Part shown: positions 42,026-50,763 of the stretch, one piece after another
How the letters are laid out: each line of letters opens with the position of its first letter
Numbering within the stretch: position 1 is the stretch's first letter
Assembly (NCBI GenBank): GCA_964591085.1
Contig: CAZPXH010000006.1
Coordinates: 110,710-174,709, forward strand
Origin: CAZPXH01 sp964591085
GTDB taxonomy: Bacteria > Spirochaetota > Spirochaetia > DSM-27196 > CAZPXH01
Length of the DNA: 64,000 nt
Reading direction: 5' to 3'
The notes under the pieces: generated by a model
What the model saw: the letters and a program-made list of their open reading frames with translations, nothing else
What the model was told of the DNA's origin: nothing
Databases searched by the model: none
Made by a program: the position numbers and the translations under genes

Positions 42026-43125
42026 CAGCCCGTGTCTCTCGTTCGCCGTGCGGAAACCGGCGTCTGTCCGCGATGATCGTCAATCAAATCAAAGGTATGC
42101 CCGAACACAAAGCGATTCGCCGGCAGGAAGTCGTGCGGGAAACCCAGGTCGGGCTGGGACACGGCGTCCAGCCGCTGGACGTGCTCCGCCGAAAGCTCCC
42201 AGAAGAGCCCGGACAGCTGCTGCTCCAGCTGCGTGAGGGTGCGGGCTCCAAGCAGCGGGATCATCTGGGCGTGTGCGTCCCGACTACGGGTCCAGTTGAC
42301 GGCAACCGCGGCCGGTGTCTGGCCAAGTTCTTCTGCAATGCTGACCAGCTCGGCAACTACCCGCTTTTCCACCTCGCTGAGTTCAAGTTCGGATGCCTTC
42401 AGTCTGGTACTGCCGTCCGCCGGACGATTCTTGCCGCTGAACTTCCCGGTGAGGACGCCCCGGTGAAGAATTCCCCAGGGAACCACGGTGATCCCGTGGT
42501 GGCGAGCCATCGGCATGATCTCCCGTTCCAGGTCCCGCTTCATCAGGCTGTACGGCGCCTGCATGGCGCTGAACTCCGTCCAACCCCGGAGCCGGGCAAG
42601 CGTGATGGCCTCACTGACGATGTAGGCCGGAGTATCGGAGGCGGCTACGTAGAGCACCTTGCCCGCGCGCACCAGATCGTCCATCGCGCGAACCACCTCT
42701 TCCACCGGCGTCAGGTAATCCCAGGCGTGGATGTACAGAAGATCGATGTAGTCAGTACCCAGGCGATCCAGGCTCGCTTCCACCGACTGCACCATGCTTT
42801 TTCGTGAGTTTCCGCTTTCGTTGGGACGGACCAGCGGCGGACCGTCCAGGCGCGGGCGAGGTGTGAGGGTGTACTTGGTGGCGATAACGAAATGCTCGCG
42901 GTCCGCGGAGACAAAGTCGCCGACGTATTGCTCGCTTGTTCCGTTGGTGTACAGGTTGGCGGTGTCTATAAAGGTGCCGCCGGCCTCGGCAAACCCGTCA
43001 AAAATCTTCTGGCTCTCATCGCGATCCGCGCCCCAGCCCCAGTCCTCGCCAAAGGTCATGGTTCCAAGCGCAACCTCGCTGACCCGCAGCCCGGTGTTCC
43101 CGAGCAGCCGATAGCGCATCTGCAT
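42025..43125 (-). CDS. Aldo/keto reductase
   Basis: 366 residues. The catalytic tetrad is readable: Asp in FIDTANLYTNG (with Tyr), Lys in VIATKYTL, His in LLYIHAWDY. NADPH site near LGARTLTQLEQQL. It fits the larger AKR group related to YajO/Tas proteins acting on aldehydes and sugars. First gene of the six-gene operon; GGAGG lies eight bases before ATG. Confidence 0.88.
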   Translation of the reverse strand: MQMRYRLLGNTGLRVSEVALGTMTFGEDWGWGADRDESQKIFDGFAEAGGTFIDTANLYTNGTSEQYVGDFVSADREHFVIATKYTLTPRPRLDGPPLVRPNESGNSRKSMVQSVEASLDRLGTDYIDLLYIHAWDYLTPVEEVVRAMDDLVRAGKVLYVAASDTPAYIVSEAITLARLRGWTEFSAMQAPYSLMKRDLEREIMPMARHHGITVVPWGILHRGVLTGKFSGKNRPADGSTRLKASELELSEVEKRVVAELVSIAEELGQTPAAVAVNWTRSRDAHAQMIPLLGARTLTQLEQQLSGLFWELSAEHVQRLDAVSQPDLGFPHDFLPANRFVFGHTFDLIDDHRGQTPVSARRTRDTG

Positions 43126-43261
43126 CTCGCTGTGCCTCCGTGTGCCTCACGGTACCCCGGCACCGCCCCGCCAGCAAGCAAGCCTGGCGCGGCTGAGGGC
43201 CCGATGGCGTTCGTAGATGGCCACCAACCAAACTTGCGGACAGCCAGCTACAGCGACCCGC

Positions 43262-44248
43262 TCAACCGCTGAAGCGCCTCAGGGTTCCCTGAACGCCGGA
43301 GAGCCAGGAATCGCCAAAGAGGAGGACATGGTTGAGCAGGTGATACAGGTTGTAGAGGGGAATCCGGTCCCGATAGCCGGGTTCCAGCGGCCATGCCTCG
43401 CGGTAGGCATCCAGGAAGAACGGGGGGAAGCCACCAAAGAGCTCTGTCATGGCCAGGTCTGCCTCCCGGTGCCCGAATGACACCGCGGGGTCAATGAGCA
43501 TTGCACCGTCATCCGTGGACAGCACGTTTCCACCCCAGAGGTCCCCATGGATCAGACTGGGCCGGCCGGCGTCCGGGTCCGGAAGCAGGTCGGGGAGGCG
43601 CAGGCACAGGTCTTCCACAGATTCCAGGAGGGTCCGGTGCCGGGAATCCCGCTCTGCGAGCGCACGCGCCAGGGCAAGCAGCCGGCGTTCAGCAAAGAAC
43701 CGTTGCCACTCGTGGGGACCAGGCGCAACGCCGACGTTGGACTGCGGCGTTGCGCCGATGTAGTTGTCAGACCGGAATCCGGAGCGATCTGCACGGAGGG
43801 AGCGATGAAGCTCGGCCAGCTCGGAGCCAAGGCGCCGCGCCGCCTGCGCCGTCCGGTTTCTCTGGGGGTGGTAGCTCATCAGGAGGACGCAAGGCCCGGG
43901 GTTGCCGGCCGCGCCGGAGGGCGCGTTGTCCGGCTTTGGGAATATCCCAACAACGGTGGGAACTCGCGGGGCACCGGCGCGGGAAAGAGTCTGCAGGCCT
44001 TCCTGTTCGGCACGCGCGCGATCCGCCTCACCGGCTGGAAAGAACTTGGCAAACAGCTCCCGCCCGTCTGTAAGGGTGAGCTGCGCTGTGGGACCAAAGG
44101 ACCCTCCGCCCATGTCACGGACAGAGGAGAGCTCAGTGCGCGGATCTACAAGCTCGGAGACGGCGTCTGTAAGGAGCTGGTGGTTCACCGGGATTCCAAG
44201 GCTCGCAGGGAGCCGAGGGACTGGCAAGTGCCGCCTCCGTTGCTGCAT
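43262..44248 (-). CDS. Fructosamine kinase family protein
   Basis: 328 residues from ATG 44248; a GTG at 44188 is possible and would remove 20 unconserved residues. The kinase marks are SFGPTAQLTL..LFAKFF (Lys), PSLIHGDLWGGNVL (catalytic Asp, His-Gly-Asp motif) and IDPAVSFGHREADLAMTELF. These enzymes phosphorylate sugars stuck to protein amines so that they fall off. Divergent from a thioredoxin-fold gene 10 bp away. Confidence 0.87.
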   Translation of the reverse strand: MQQRRRHLPVPRLPASLGIPVNHQLLTDAVSELVDPRTELSSVRDMGGGSFGPTAQLTLTDGRELFAKFFPAGEADRARAEQEGLQTLSRAGAPRVPTVVGIFPKPDNAPSGAAGNPGPCVLLMSYHPQRNRTAQAARRLGSELAELHRSLRADRSGFRSDNYIGATPQSNVGVAPGPHEWQRFFAERRLLALARALAERDSRHRTLLESVEDLCLRLPDLLPDPDAGRPSLIHGDLWGGNVLSTDDGAMLIDPAVSFGHREADLAMTELFGGFPPFFLDAYREAWPLEPGYRDRIPLYNLYHLLNHVLLFGDSWLSGVQGTLRRFSG

Positions 44249-44258
44249 TCTGTGGGCG

Positions 44259-44588
44259 ATGCACGCGGAAACTGTGCCGGGGACGGATGCGGACCTGGAC
44301 GGCTGGATCAGCTCGCAAGCCTTTGCGCTGACGGTCTTCACCACACCGGACTGCGGTGTCTGCAATGCTATCAGGCCGCAACTGGACGCCCTGCCGTCCG
44401 AGTTCCCCGGACTGAAGGTCCGCTACGTGAACACCCTGACGAATCCCGCCCTTGCGGCGCAGCACAGCGTGTTCACGGTTCCCGTGCTGGAACTCAGCGT
44501 CCATGGCAAGGCGGCCAGCCGCTTTGCCCGGCACTTCTCAATGACTGAGGTGAAGGCCGCCTTGTCTCGCTACCACGCCTTTGTATAG
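44259..44588 (+). CDS. Thioredoxin-fold protein with CGVC motif
   Basis: 109 residues. LTVFTTPDCGVCNAIRPQLD carries a Cys-x2-Cys redox site; VPVLELSVHGK supplies the cis-Pro. It looks like a small cytoplasmic thioredoxin/glutaredoxin relative. No Shine-Dalgarno sequence is seen before the ATG. It shares a 10-bp divergent spacer with the fructosamine kinase, so promoters must lie inside the genes. Confidence 0.75.
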   Translation: MHAETVPGTDADLDGWISSQAFALTVFTTPDCGVCNAIRPQLDALPSEFPGLKVRYVNTLTNPALAAQHSVFTVPVLELSVHGKAASRFARHFSMTEVKAALSRYHAFV

Positions 44589-44646
44589 ATCGCTTGGCTG
44601 AGATGCGCTGGTCCGGGAATGGCCTGGCCGGCGCCGTGAGAGACGC

Positions 44647-45903
44647 TCAGCCTTCCCCAATCCGCTTGCGCAGCCAGTCAGACCACACGCCGTTCTTCTG
44701 AATCGGCACCTCCTCGCCACCCTTTCGGCTTCCAGTGATGCTGAGTTCTGCGCTTCCAACGGTAAGGTCCATGTGCTGCTTGCTCACATTGAGGCCGGCT
44801 TCAATGAGCTGCTCCTCGCTCATATCGTTGCCACCCCGGATTGAAGCGGGATAGGCGGAACCAAAGGCGAAGTGGCAACCGCAGTTCTCGTCGTACAGGG
44901 GATCGTGGAAGACCACGCCCATCTGTGCCAGCGGGCTGTCCTGACTCACCATGGCAATCTCACCGAAGTATCGCGCCCGGTCATCCAGATCCAGCCAGGT
45001 CTGCAGCGTATCGCTGTCTCTGGTGGCACTGGCCTCCACAATCTTTCCGTCTTCCAGGCGCATGGTGACGATACCAACGTTGGTGCCGGAGATGGCAAAG
45101 TCACGGGAGGACTGCAGGGTGCCGGATGCCCGCCTCCAGTCCGGTGCGCTGAAGACTTCTTCAGTGGGAACGTTGGGCAGACAGCGCACTCCGTTCTGCG
45201 CGGACTCGCCGGCGGCAATCCAGTTCTGGTTCGCGGGCATACCAACTCGGAGGTCGGTTCCAGGGCCTTGATAGTGGAAGGAGTCAAAGGCCTCCTCTGT
45301 GAGTGCGGATGCAATAGCCTGCAGACGTATGGCGTGCGCGTCCCAGGCGGCAGCGGGATCAGGAGTGTCCAGCCGACAGGCCTGGCGCACCAGCTCCGTA
45401 AGGCGGAGGAGCGCCCGCTCGGGACTCTCCTGGGGGAAGACACGGGATGCCCACTCGGGGGTTGGCAGAGAATTGATAGACCAGTTGCTGTGGTTCCCCT
45501 GTATCATCCGGCGCAGCGGACTCCCGGCCTGCGCCACCGTACGGTTGATCATCGCCATCCGCTGCGGATCCAGGCCCGCCAGGCCGTGCGGATCACCTCC
45601 ACGAATGCTCAGAACGGCCGCGCCGTCCCGAACCATATCGATGATCCCGTCTATCTCGAACGTCCGGAGGTAATCCAGGTCACCCCTGGCATTCTCAACA
45701 CGCGCTCGCGTCAGCGCATCGTCCCGATAGCGTACAAACACAAATCTGGCACCAGCCCGGTAAGCCTCCGCCGCACACTCCGCGGCAAAGCCCGCCGCTG
45801 CAATGTCACTGGTGATATAGAGCTCCTGGCCCTCCTGAACATTGGTGCCGGTACGCACCGCGAGGCGGGCGTAGGCCTCCACAAACGACTGCTCAAGCTG
45901 CAT
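44647..45903 (-). CDS. M29 aminopeptidase, copy 2
   Basis: 418 residues from the ATG of MQLEQSFVEAYARLAV, which matches the usual start; the frame extends 96 codons further without family features and into the divergent SDR gene. Metal-site segments: VPTEEVFSAPD, FGEIAMVSQDSPLAQ, LYDENCGCHFAFGSAYP and KQHMDLTVGS. Paralogous to the copy at 40757-42025. No ribosome binding site is visible. Confidence 0.88.
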   Translation of the reverse strand: MQLEQSFVEAYARLAVRTGTNVQEGQELYITSDIAAAGFAAECAAEAYRAGARFVFVRYRDDALTRARVENARGDLDYLRTFEIDGIIDMVRDGAAVLSIRGGDPHGLAGLDPQRMAMINRTVAQAGSPLRRMIQGNHSNWSINSLPTPEWASRVFPQESPERALLRLTELVRQACRLDTPDPAAAWDAHAIRLQAIASALTEEAFDSFHYQGPGTDLRVGMPANQNWIAAGESAQNGVRCLPNVPTEEVFSAPDWRRASGTLQSSRDFAISGTNVGIVTMRLEDGKIVEASATRDSDTLQTWLDLDDRARYFGEIAMVSQDSPLAQMGVVFHDPLYDENCGCHFAFGSAYPASIRGGNDMSEEQLIEAGLNVSKQHMDLTVGSAELSITGSRKGGEEVPIQKNGVWSDWLRKRIGEG

Positions 45904-45961
45904 CGGCCAATAGTCACACGGCTGCCTTGACCGCGCAAAGTGAGGCACGGAAGCTTGCGGA

Positions 45962-46978
45962 ATGCGAATACTCATGCTCGGTGGTACCCGCTTCGTCGGC
46001 CGCGCCATTGCGGAGGCGGCGGTTGGAGCCGGCCACCAGGTATCCATGGTCCACCGCGGGAGCGCGGGGACCGGGCTTGTTCCCGGTGCCCAGGACATCG
46101 TGATCGATCGAATGGACCTCAATGGTCTGCCAGATGAGCACTGGGACGCCGTGATTGACGTGAGCGCATATGTGCCGCGAGCGGTCCGCATTGCCCGGGA
46201 TGCGTTGCACGGCAGGGTGGGCCGCTACTGCCTGGTCTCTAGCGTGTCGGTGTACGCCACCGAGGACAGCTCCGGAGAGCTTCTGACAGGGCAGATCACG
46301 GAGTCCAGCCCCCTGCGCAGCCTTCCGGATCCGCTTACGGAAGAAGTCAACGGTGAGACCTACGGTGGCCTGAAGGTTCTCTGTGAGCAGGAACTGGCCG
46401 GGATGGATTCGCTGATCGTGCGGCCAACCTACGTGATCGGTCCCCGGGACTATACCGGGCGCTTTCCCTGGTGGGTTCGGCGCATCGGCCGTGGGGGAAG
46501 CATCGTCCTGCCCGAGCCCCGGGACAACAGCCTGCAGGTGATTGACTCGCGGGATCTCGCTGCTTTTGTGATTGGCGCGTTGGACTCCGGTCTCGGCGAT
46601 GTATTCAACATCGCCGGCCCGGAGCAGCCACTGACCCAGGAGTCCATGGTGAAGCGCGTTGCAGAGGTCCTGGGCGCGGGGGACCTGGACCCGGTCTGGG
46701 TATCCGCTGCCGAACTGGAGGGGGCCGGCGCAGTCCTGGGCCAGGACTACCCGCTTCTTGGGCCTCCCCACATCACCAGCCGCCTCATGCGAGTGTCCAA
46801 CAGGGCAGCCCGGGATGCGGGCCTCCGCTTCCGATCGCTTGAAGAGTCAGCGGGTGACGTCCAGGCGTGGATGGAGGCAGACCCGGAGGCCCCCGGAGCA
46901 GCGGCTGGCACCGGGCCGGGGATGTCACCGGAGAGGGAAGCCCAGATCAGTGCGGCAATCGGTGGCCAGGACACGTGA
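45962..46978 (+). CDS. Extended SDR (NAD-dependent epimerase-like)
   Basis: 338 residues. The N-terminus MRILMLGGTRFVGRAIAEAA is a Rossmann Gly-x2-Phe-x-Gly motif; catalytic Tyr and Lys are in ETYGGLKVLCE; RPTYVIGPRDYTGRFPWW resembles the atypical group that includes the RNA-binding CSP41-like proteins. Substrate unknown. Divergent from the second M29 gene by 58 bp. Confidence 0.83.
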   Translation: MRILMLGGTRFVGRAIAEAAVGAGHQVSMVHRGSAGTGLVPGAQDIVIDRMDLNGLPDEHWDAVIDVSAYVPRAVRIARDALHGRVGRYCLVSSVSVYATEDSSGELLTGQITESSPLRSLPDPLTEEVNGETYGGLKVLCEQELAGMDSLIVRPTYVIGPRDYTGRFPWWVRRIGRGGSIVLPEPRDNSLQVIDSRDLAAFVIGALDSGLGDVFNIAGPEQPLTQESMVKRVAEVLGAGDLDPVWVSAAELEGAGAVLGQDYPLLGPPHITSRLMRVSNRAARDAGLRFRSLEESAGDVQAWMEADPEAPGAAAGTGPGMSPEREAQISAAIGGQDT

Positions 46979-47011
46979 CAAACAGGTAACCCGCGGTACA
47001 TTGAAGGGAGT

Positions 47012-48025
47012 ATGGATATCAGACGCGTGAAGCGAGTCTCCGTGCTGCTCCTGGGGGCCCTGGTCCTGGCGAGCTGCGGCACCACGGTGTCAATCCCGGT
47101 GACCTATCCACCGGAGATTGATCTTGGAGACGCCGATGCAATCGGGGTGGTGGACGTGGTCACGCCCGCCATCCGGCTCAGCGCATTTGCCGGCGCGGAT
47201 CTCTTTGAACTGGGAATCCTCATCTTCCTCGGGGACGCTTTTGGCAGCCTGCACCCGGAAGAGCGCTTTGCCAGCAGGCAGCTCCGCAACAACCTCATTG
47301 CGGAGCTTGCGGCCACCGGTACGGTTCGCGTTTTTCGGGCAGATGACTTTGCGGGGTTCGGAGTGTCGCGCGCGGGGATAGAGACCCTCCGCCGGGACCC
47401 GGGTGTGCCGGTTGATGTCTTCCTCGTCAGCGAGATCGTCGACTTTGAATTTGACGACGCGCAGCAGCAGCGTACCCGAACAAACCGGGCAGGCGTCACC
47501 CAGTCCATCATCGAGTGGGAACGCACTGTCATCATAGCCTGGCGATACGAGCTGATTGATCGTGACGGGAGGATCATTGCCAGCGGAAGGATCCCCGAAA
47601 CCGCTCGTGACTCGGATCTCGTCCGGAGTGACCTCCGCAGCGTTGAACGAATGATTGACGACGTCAGCCAGGAGATAGCGCGAGAGTTTGCGGAGAAGCT
47701 GAGACCCCGGACCGGCCTGGAGTTCAGGCGCCTGCAGGAAGATGTCCGCCTCCGCGGGCGGGATGCGGATGAATTTGATAATGCGCTGGCTCTGGTGGAT
47801 GACCGCGAGTTTGCAGCCGCAGCACGGCTGTTTGAGGCCATCTACCAGGACACCGGGAGCATCGCGGCCGGGTACAACGCGGCAGTCCTGTACGAGCGCC
47901 TGGGCGAAGACGGCCGCGCGCTAGCCTTGCTCCTGGCGCTGGAGGGCGAAAGTGACGAATCCTACGTCAAAAACGGGGTCCGCAGGCTTGAAGCCCGCGG
48001 CGTCCGACCGGAGCGCGGCCGATGA
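47012..48025 (+). CDS. Lipoprotein with C-terminal TPR-like repeats
   Basis: 337 residues. The signal ends in lipobox LASC. A ~200-residue middle (ERFASRQLRNNLIAELAATG, TVIIAWRYELIDRDGRIIAS) resembles CsgG/DUF6340-type envelope lipoproteins; the last ~80 residues look like two TPR units (DNALALVDDREFAAAARLFE, AAVLYERLGEDGRALALLLA). GAAGGGAG precedes the ATG. It overlaps the next lipoprotein gene by 4 bp; the two probably act together in the envelope. Confidence 0.65.
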   Translation: MDIRRVKRVSVLLLGALVLASCGTTVSIPVTYPPEIDLGDADAIGVVDVVTPAIRLSAFAGADLFELGILIFLGDAFGSLHPEERFASRQLRNNLIAELAATGTVRVFRADDFAGFGVSRAGIETLRRDPGVPVDVFLVSEIVDFEFDDAQQQRTRTNRAGVTQSIIEWERTVIIAWRYELIDRDGRIIASGRIPETARDSDLVRSDLRSVERMIDDVSQEIAREFAEKLRPRTGLEFRRLQEDVRLRGRDADEFDNALALVDDREFAAAARLFEAIYQDTGSIAAGYNAAVLYERLGEDGRALALLLALEGESDESYVKNGVRRLEARGVRPERGR

Positions 48026-48546
48026 CCCGCGTTGCTTGCACCGTCGTTGCGGCGTTCCTGCTCCTCTCCAGCTGCGACTTCCCGGACTACGTCCCGGTTA
48101 CCCAGGAAGATGGGGTTCAACTCTCGCCAGGACAGTCAGATTCTATGCTCTTCTCCTACTCCGGGAGGTCCGGAACTGTCTTGGACGTTTCGGTGCAGGT
48201 GGAAGGACTGCGGGCGGAACGCGCCGGTGATGTCCGGATCAGCCTGGAATCGCCGGACGGAACCGTGGTCAACCTGTGGCAGAACGACGGTGGCAACCTG
48301 GACTTCAGTGATGACTACAGCTTTGTGGAGTTCAGCGCTGACGGGTTTGCACCATCGGCAATTCGTCCGGGAACTGGTGCAAGCGACGACAAGGTCAATC
48401 CCGGCTTCTTTGTTGTTGAGGACCTCCGAGACTACCGGCAAGATGGAGGGTCACCGAACGGGACCTGGCGCCTGCGCTTCACCAATGACAGCACAAGCTT
48501 TGATCTTGAGGCCCAGGCGGGAACCCTCACGCTCGGGATTCGTTGA
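48022..48546 (+). CDS. Lipoprotein with P/homoB-type domain
   Basis: 174 residues; lipobox LSSC at ~15-18. The rest is a jelly-roll like the proprotein-convertase P domain: DVSVQVEGLRAERAGDVRIS, LESPDGTVVNLW, GFFVVEDLRDY, NGTWRLRFTN. P domains usually accompany secreted proteases; here it stands alone. Its start overlaps the upstream lipoprotein's stop by 4 bp. The 3' end overlaps the convergent GGDEF-EAL gene by 20 bp. Confidence 0.7.
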   Translation: MTRVACTVVAAFLLLSSCDFPDYVPVTQEDGVQLSPGQSDSMLFSYSGRSGTVLDVSVQVEGLRAERAGDVRISLESPDGTVVNLWQNDGGNLDFSDDYSFVEFSADGFAPSAIRPGTGASDDKVNPGFFVVEDLRDYRQDGGSPNGTWRLRFTNDSTSFDLEAQAGTLTLGIR

Positions 48547-50665
48547 CCAGGAGCAGTTCTTCCGGCGGCCGCGCTGGTCCGTAGAGATAGCCCTGCAGCA
48601 TTGTGGCCCCGCCGTTGAGGAGAAAGGCCCGTTGCTCGGGGGTTTCCACGCCTTCCGTAATGGTCTCCACATCCATAGCGCGCGCCAGTTCAAGGACAGC
48701 GCTGACAATTGCCTCGTCAACGGGGTTCCGGCCGATGCCTGCCACGTAGCTCTTGTCCAGCTTGATGGTGTCCACCTCTACGTCGCGCAGGTTCTCCAGG
48801 CTGGAGTAGCCGGTACCAAAGTCATCAATCGCTACCCGGAATCCCGCCAGCCGGAGCGCGTCAATGGACGTGCTGGCGATATCCCTGCTCTCCACCAGCG
48901 CGGTCTCTGTCATTTCCAGATAAATTCGATCCGGCGCAATACCTTTGTCGTGTACCACACGCGCAAGTCTGGCAACAAAGCGATCGTCTTCCAGCTGTCG
49001 ACCACTCAGGTTCAGGCTCACAAAGCCGGTGAAACCCCTATCGTCCAGCAGTTGGAGATCTTCCATCACCTGCCGCAGCGCCCAGCTTCCCAGTTCCCCA
49101 ATCAGCCCGCTGGATTCGGCAGCCGGAATGAACTCGGCCGGCGAATGCCCTTCAGGTCCGGGCCAGCGCATCAGGGACTCAAAGCCCCGGAGGACACCAT
49201 CCGGACCGACAATCGGCTGGTAGTACATCCGAAACACGCCTGTCGCAATTCCGTCTCGGAGCGCAGAAACCAGTTGGATCCGGCGGTTGGCCTGCCGGTT
49301 CATGGAGGAAGAGAAGAAACGATAGGTGTTCCGCTCAGCCTTCCCGCTGAAGAGCGCAAGGTCTGCCTTCTGCAGCAGCTCGGTCACGTCACGGCCGTCT
49401 GCGGGGAACAGCGCGACACCCACGGTGATTGACAGGGCCAGTCGGCGGCCGGATGCGATGATGGGATCCCGAAAGGACCGGATTAGCTTGTCTGCAACGA
49501 TTCCGGCATCCGAGGGGTCGGTGATGCTGGTGAGCAGGAGCGTGAACTCGTCACCGCCAAGCCTGAACAGGATGTCGGAGCTGCGGAGCGACTGGGACAT
49601 CCGCCGAACCACACCCAGCAGGACCGCATCCCCAACCGCGTGACCAAAGGTATCGTTGATGCTCTTGAAGTTGTCCAGGTCTATGTAGCACAGCCCGATG
49701 ACCCCGCCGTTTCTCCGCGCGGCATCCAGCTCCTCGTTGCAGCGGTCCATGAAGGCCTTCCGGTTTCCCACGCCTGTGAGCTGGTCCCGGAAGGCGACGT
49801 CCAACAGGGCCTGCTCGTTTTCCTCCAGCAGTTGGTTGACGTTGCGCAGTTCGACGGCCTGCCGGACAAAGCGATCGATGGCACCGCCCATGGAGATCAG
49901 GGTGAACAGCACCAGGCCCGTGCCTACCCGGGGATAGTTCACATCCGCAAAGGGACCGAGGAAGGTGCCAAAGACATTGTGGTAGATCCCCTGCAGTCCA
50001 AAGGCCATGGCTATCACGGCTGCGAGCACATAGATTCCGCGCCCGTGACTCTCGCTCTCCTCCTCGTGCCTGTCCGGTATGACGGTGACAACCAGGAAGT
50101 ACAGGAGCACCAGCGCAATGAGCAGGTCCCGGATCGGTAGCAGCGGGCCGGCTTGCCCAAGCCCGTACTGCGTTGCGTGCCGGAAGCCCGCGGCCACCGG
50201 CTGGGTCAGGGAAGACAGGAGGTCCGGACTGATCAGCCCGCTTACGAATATTCCCGCGGTTGCCGCTGCAGTGACCAGAAGAACCGGTCGGTTGATCTGC
50301 TCCTGCCAGCTCCCCGCCGGAACCAGCCCGGTCACCAGAAGCGGCAGCAACACAAGAATCACGGTGATGGACAGCTCGGCAGCCAGTGCCAGCCGCATCG
50401 CGGCCTGCAGCCGCAGCTCACCCCCCCCGACGTACAGGCGCGCGAGGTCAAGGGAAACATAGGCAAGAGAGACTAGCCCAATAAGCGCGATTGCCAGGAA
50501 CAGGCGATCCCGGAATCGGGACCACGCAAGCACAAAAATTGCCAGACCAGTCAGCAGAGTACCCACATAGATTGCCGGAATCAGAAGCGCAGGAAGCCGA
50601 ATAGGTTCCATCAGGGCTCCGGCGCTGAGGATCTGCGGGAGGGGTTGGATTCCGGGTCCAATCAT
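48527..50665 (-). CDS. Membrane GGDEF-EAL protein
   Basis: 712 residues: about seven hydrophobic helices (1-270), then GGDEF (FRLGGDEFTLLL, intact) and EAL. The EAL signature is ESLMRW instead of EALLRW, but Glu and the other metal ligands are kept: LNLSGRQL, LEMTETALVE, DDFGTGYSSLENL, IKLDKSYV, ITEGVET. There is no PAS domain, unlike the first GGDEF-EAL protein. Probable bifunctional c-di-GMP enzyme. Confidence 0.85.
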   Translation of the reverse strand: MIGPGIQPLPQILSAGALMEPIRLPALLIPAIYVGTLLTGLAIFVLAWSRFRDRLFLAIALIGLVSLAYVSLDLARLYVGGGELRLQAAMRLALAAELSITVILVLLPLLVTGLVPAGSWQEQINRPVLLVTAAATAGIFVSGLISPDLLSSLTQPVAAGFRHATQYGLGQAGPLLPIRDLLIALVLLYFLVVTVIPDRHEEESESHGRGIYVLAAVIAMAFGLQGIYHNVFGTFLGPFADVNYPRVGTGLVLFTLISMGGAIDRFVRQAVELRNVNQLLEENEQALLDVAFRDQLTGVGNRKAFMDRCNEELDAARRNGGVIGLCYIDLDNFKSINDTFGHAVGDAVLLGVVRRMSQSLRSSDILFRLGGDEFTLLLTSITDPSDAGIVADKLIRSFRDPIIASGRRLALSITVGVALFPADGRDVTELLQKADLALFSGKAERNTYRFFSSSMNRQANRRIQLVSALRDGIATGVFRMYYQPIVGPDGVLRGFESLMRWPGPEGHSPAEFIPAAESSGLIGELGSWALRQVMEDLQLLDDRGFTGFVSLNLSGRQLEDDRFVARLARVVHDKGIAPDRIYLEMTETALVESRDIASTSIDALRLAGFRVAIDDFGTGYSSLENLRDVEVDTIKLDKSYVAGIGRNPVDEAIVSAVLELARAMDVETITEGVETPEQRAFLLNGGATMLQGYLYGPARPPEELLLVNESRA

Positions 50666-50763
50666 GAGCGCATCCGTTAACTGTACCGGCTAGCGCTACT
50701 GTATGCCACTGCACAGGCCCGGCCAACGTAGACGAAGACCGGGCAACGGGTGACACTGTTGAC

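Noticed and set aside
43169..43189. Stem CGCCAG/CTGGCG upstream of the aldo/keto reductase
   Set aside because: Short stem in GC-rich DNA with no T-run and no positional meaning; expected by chance.
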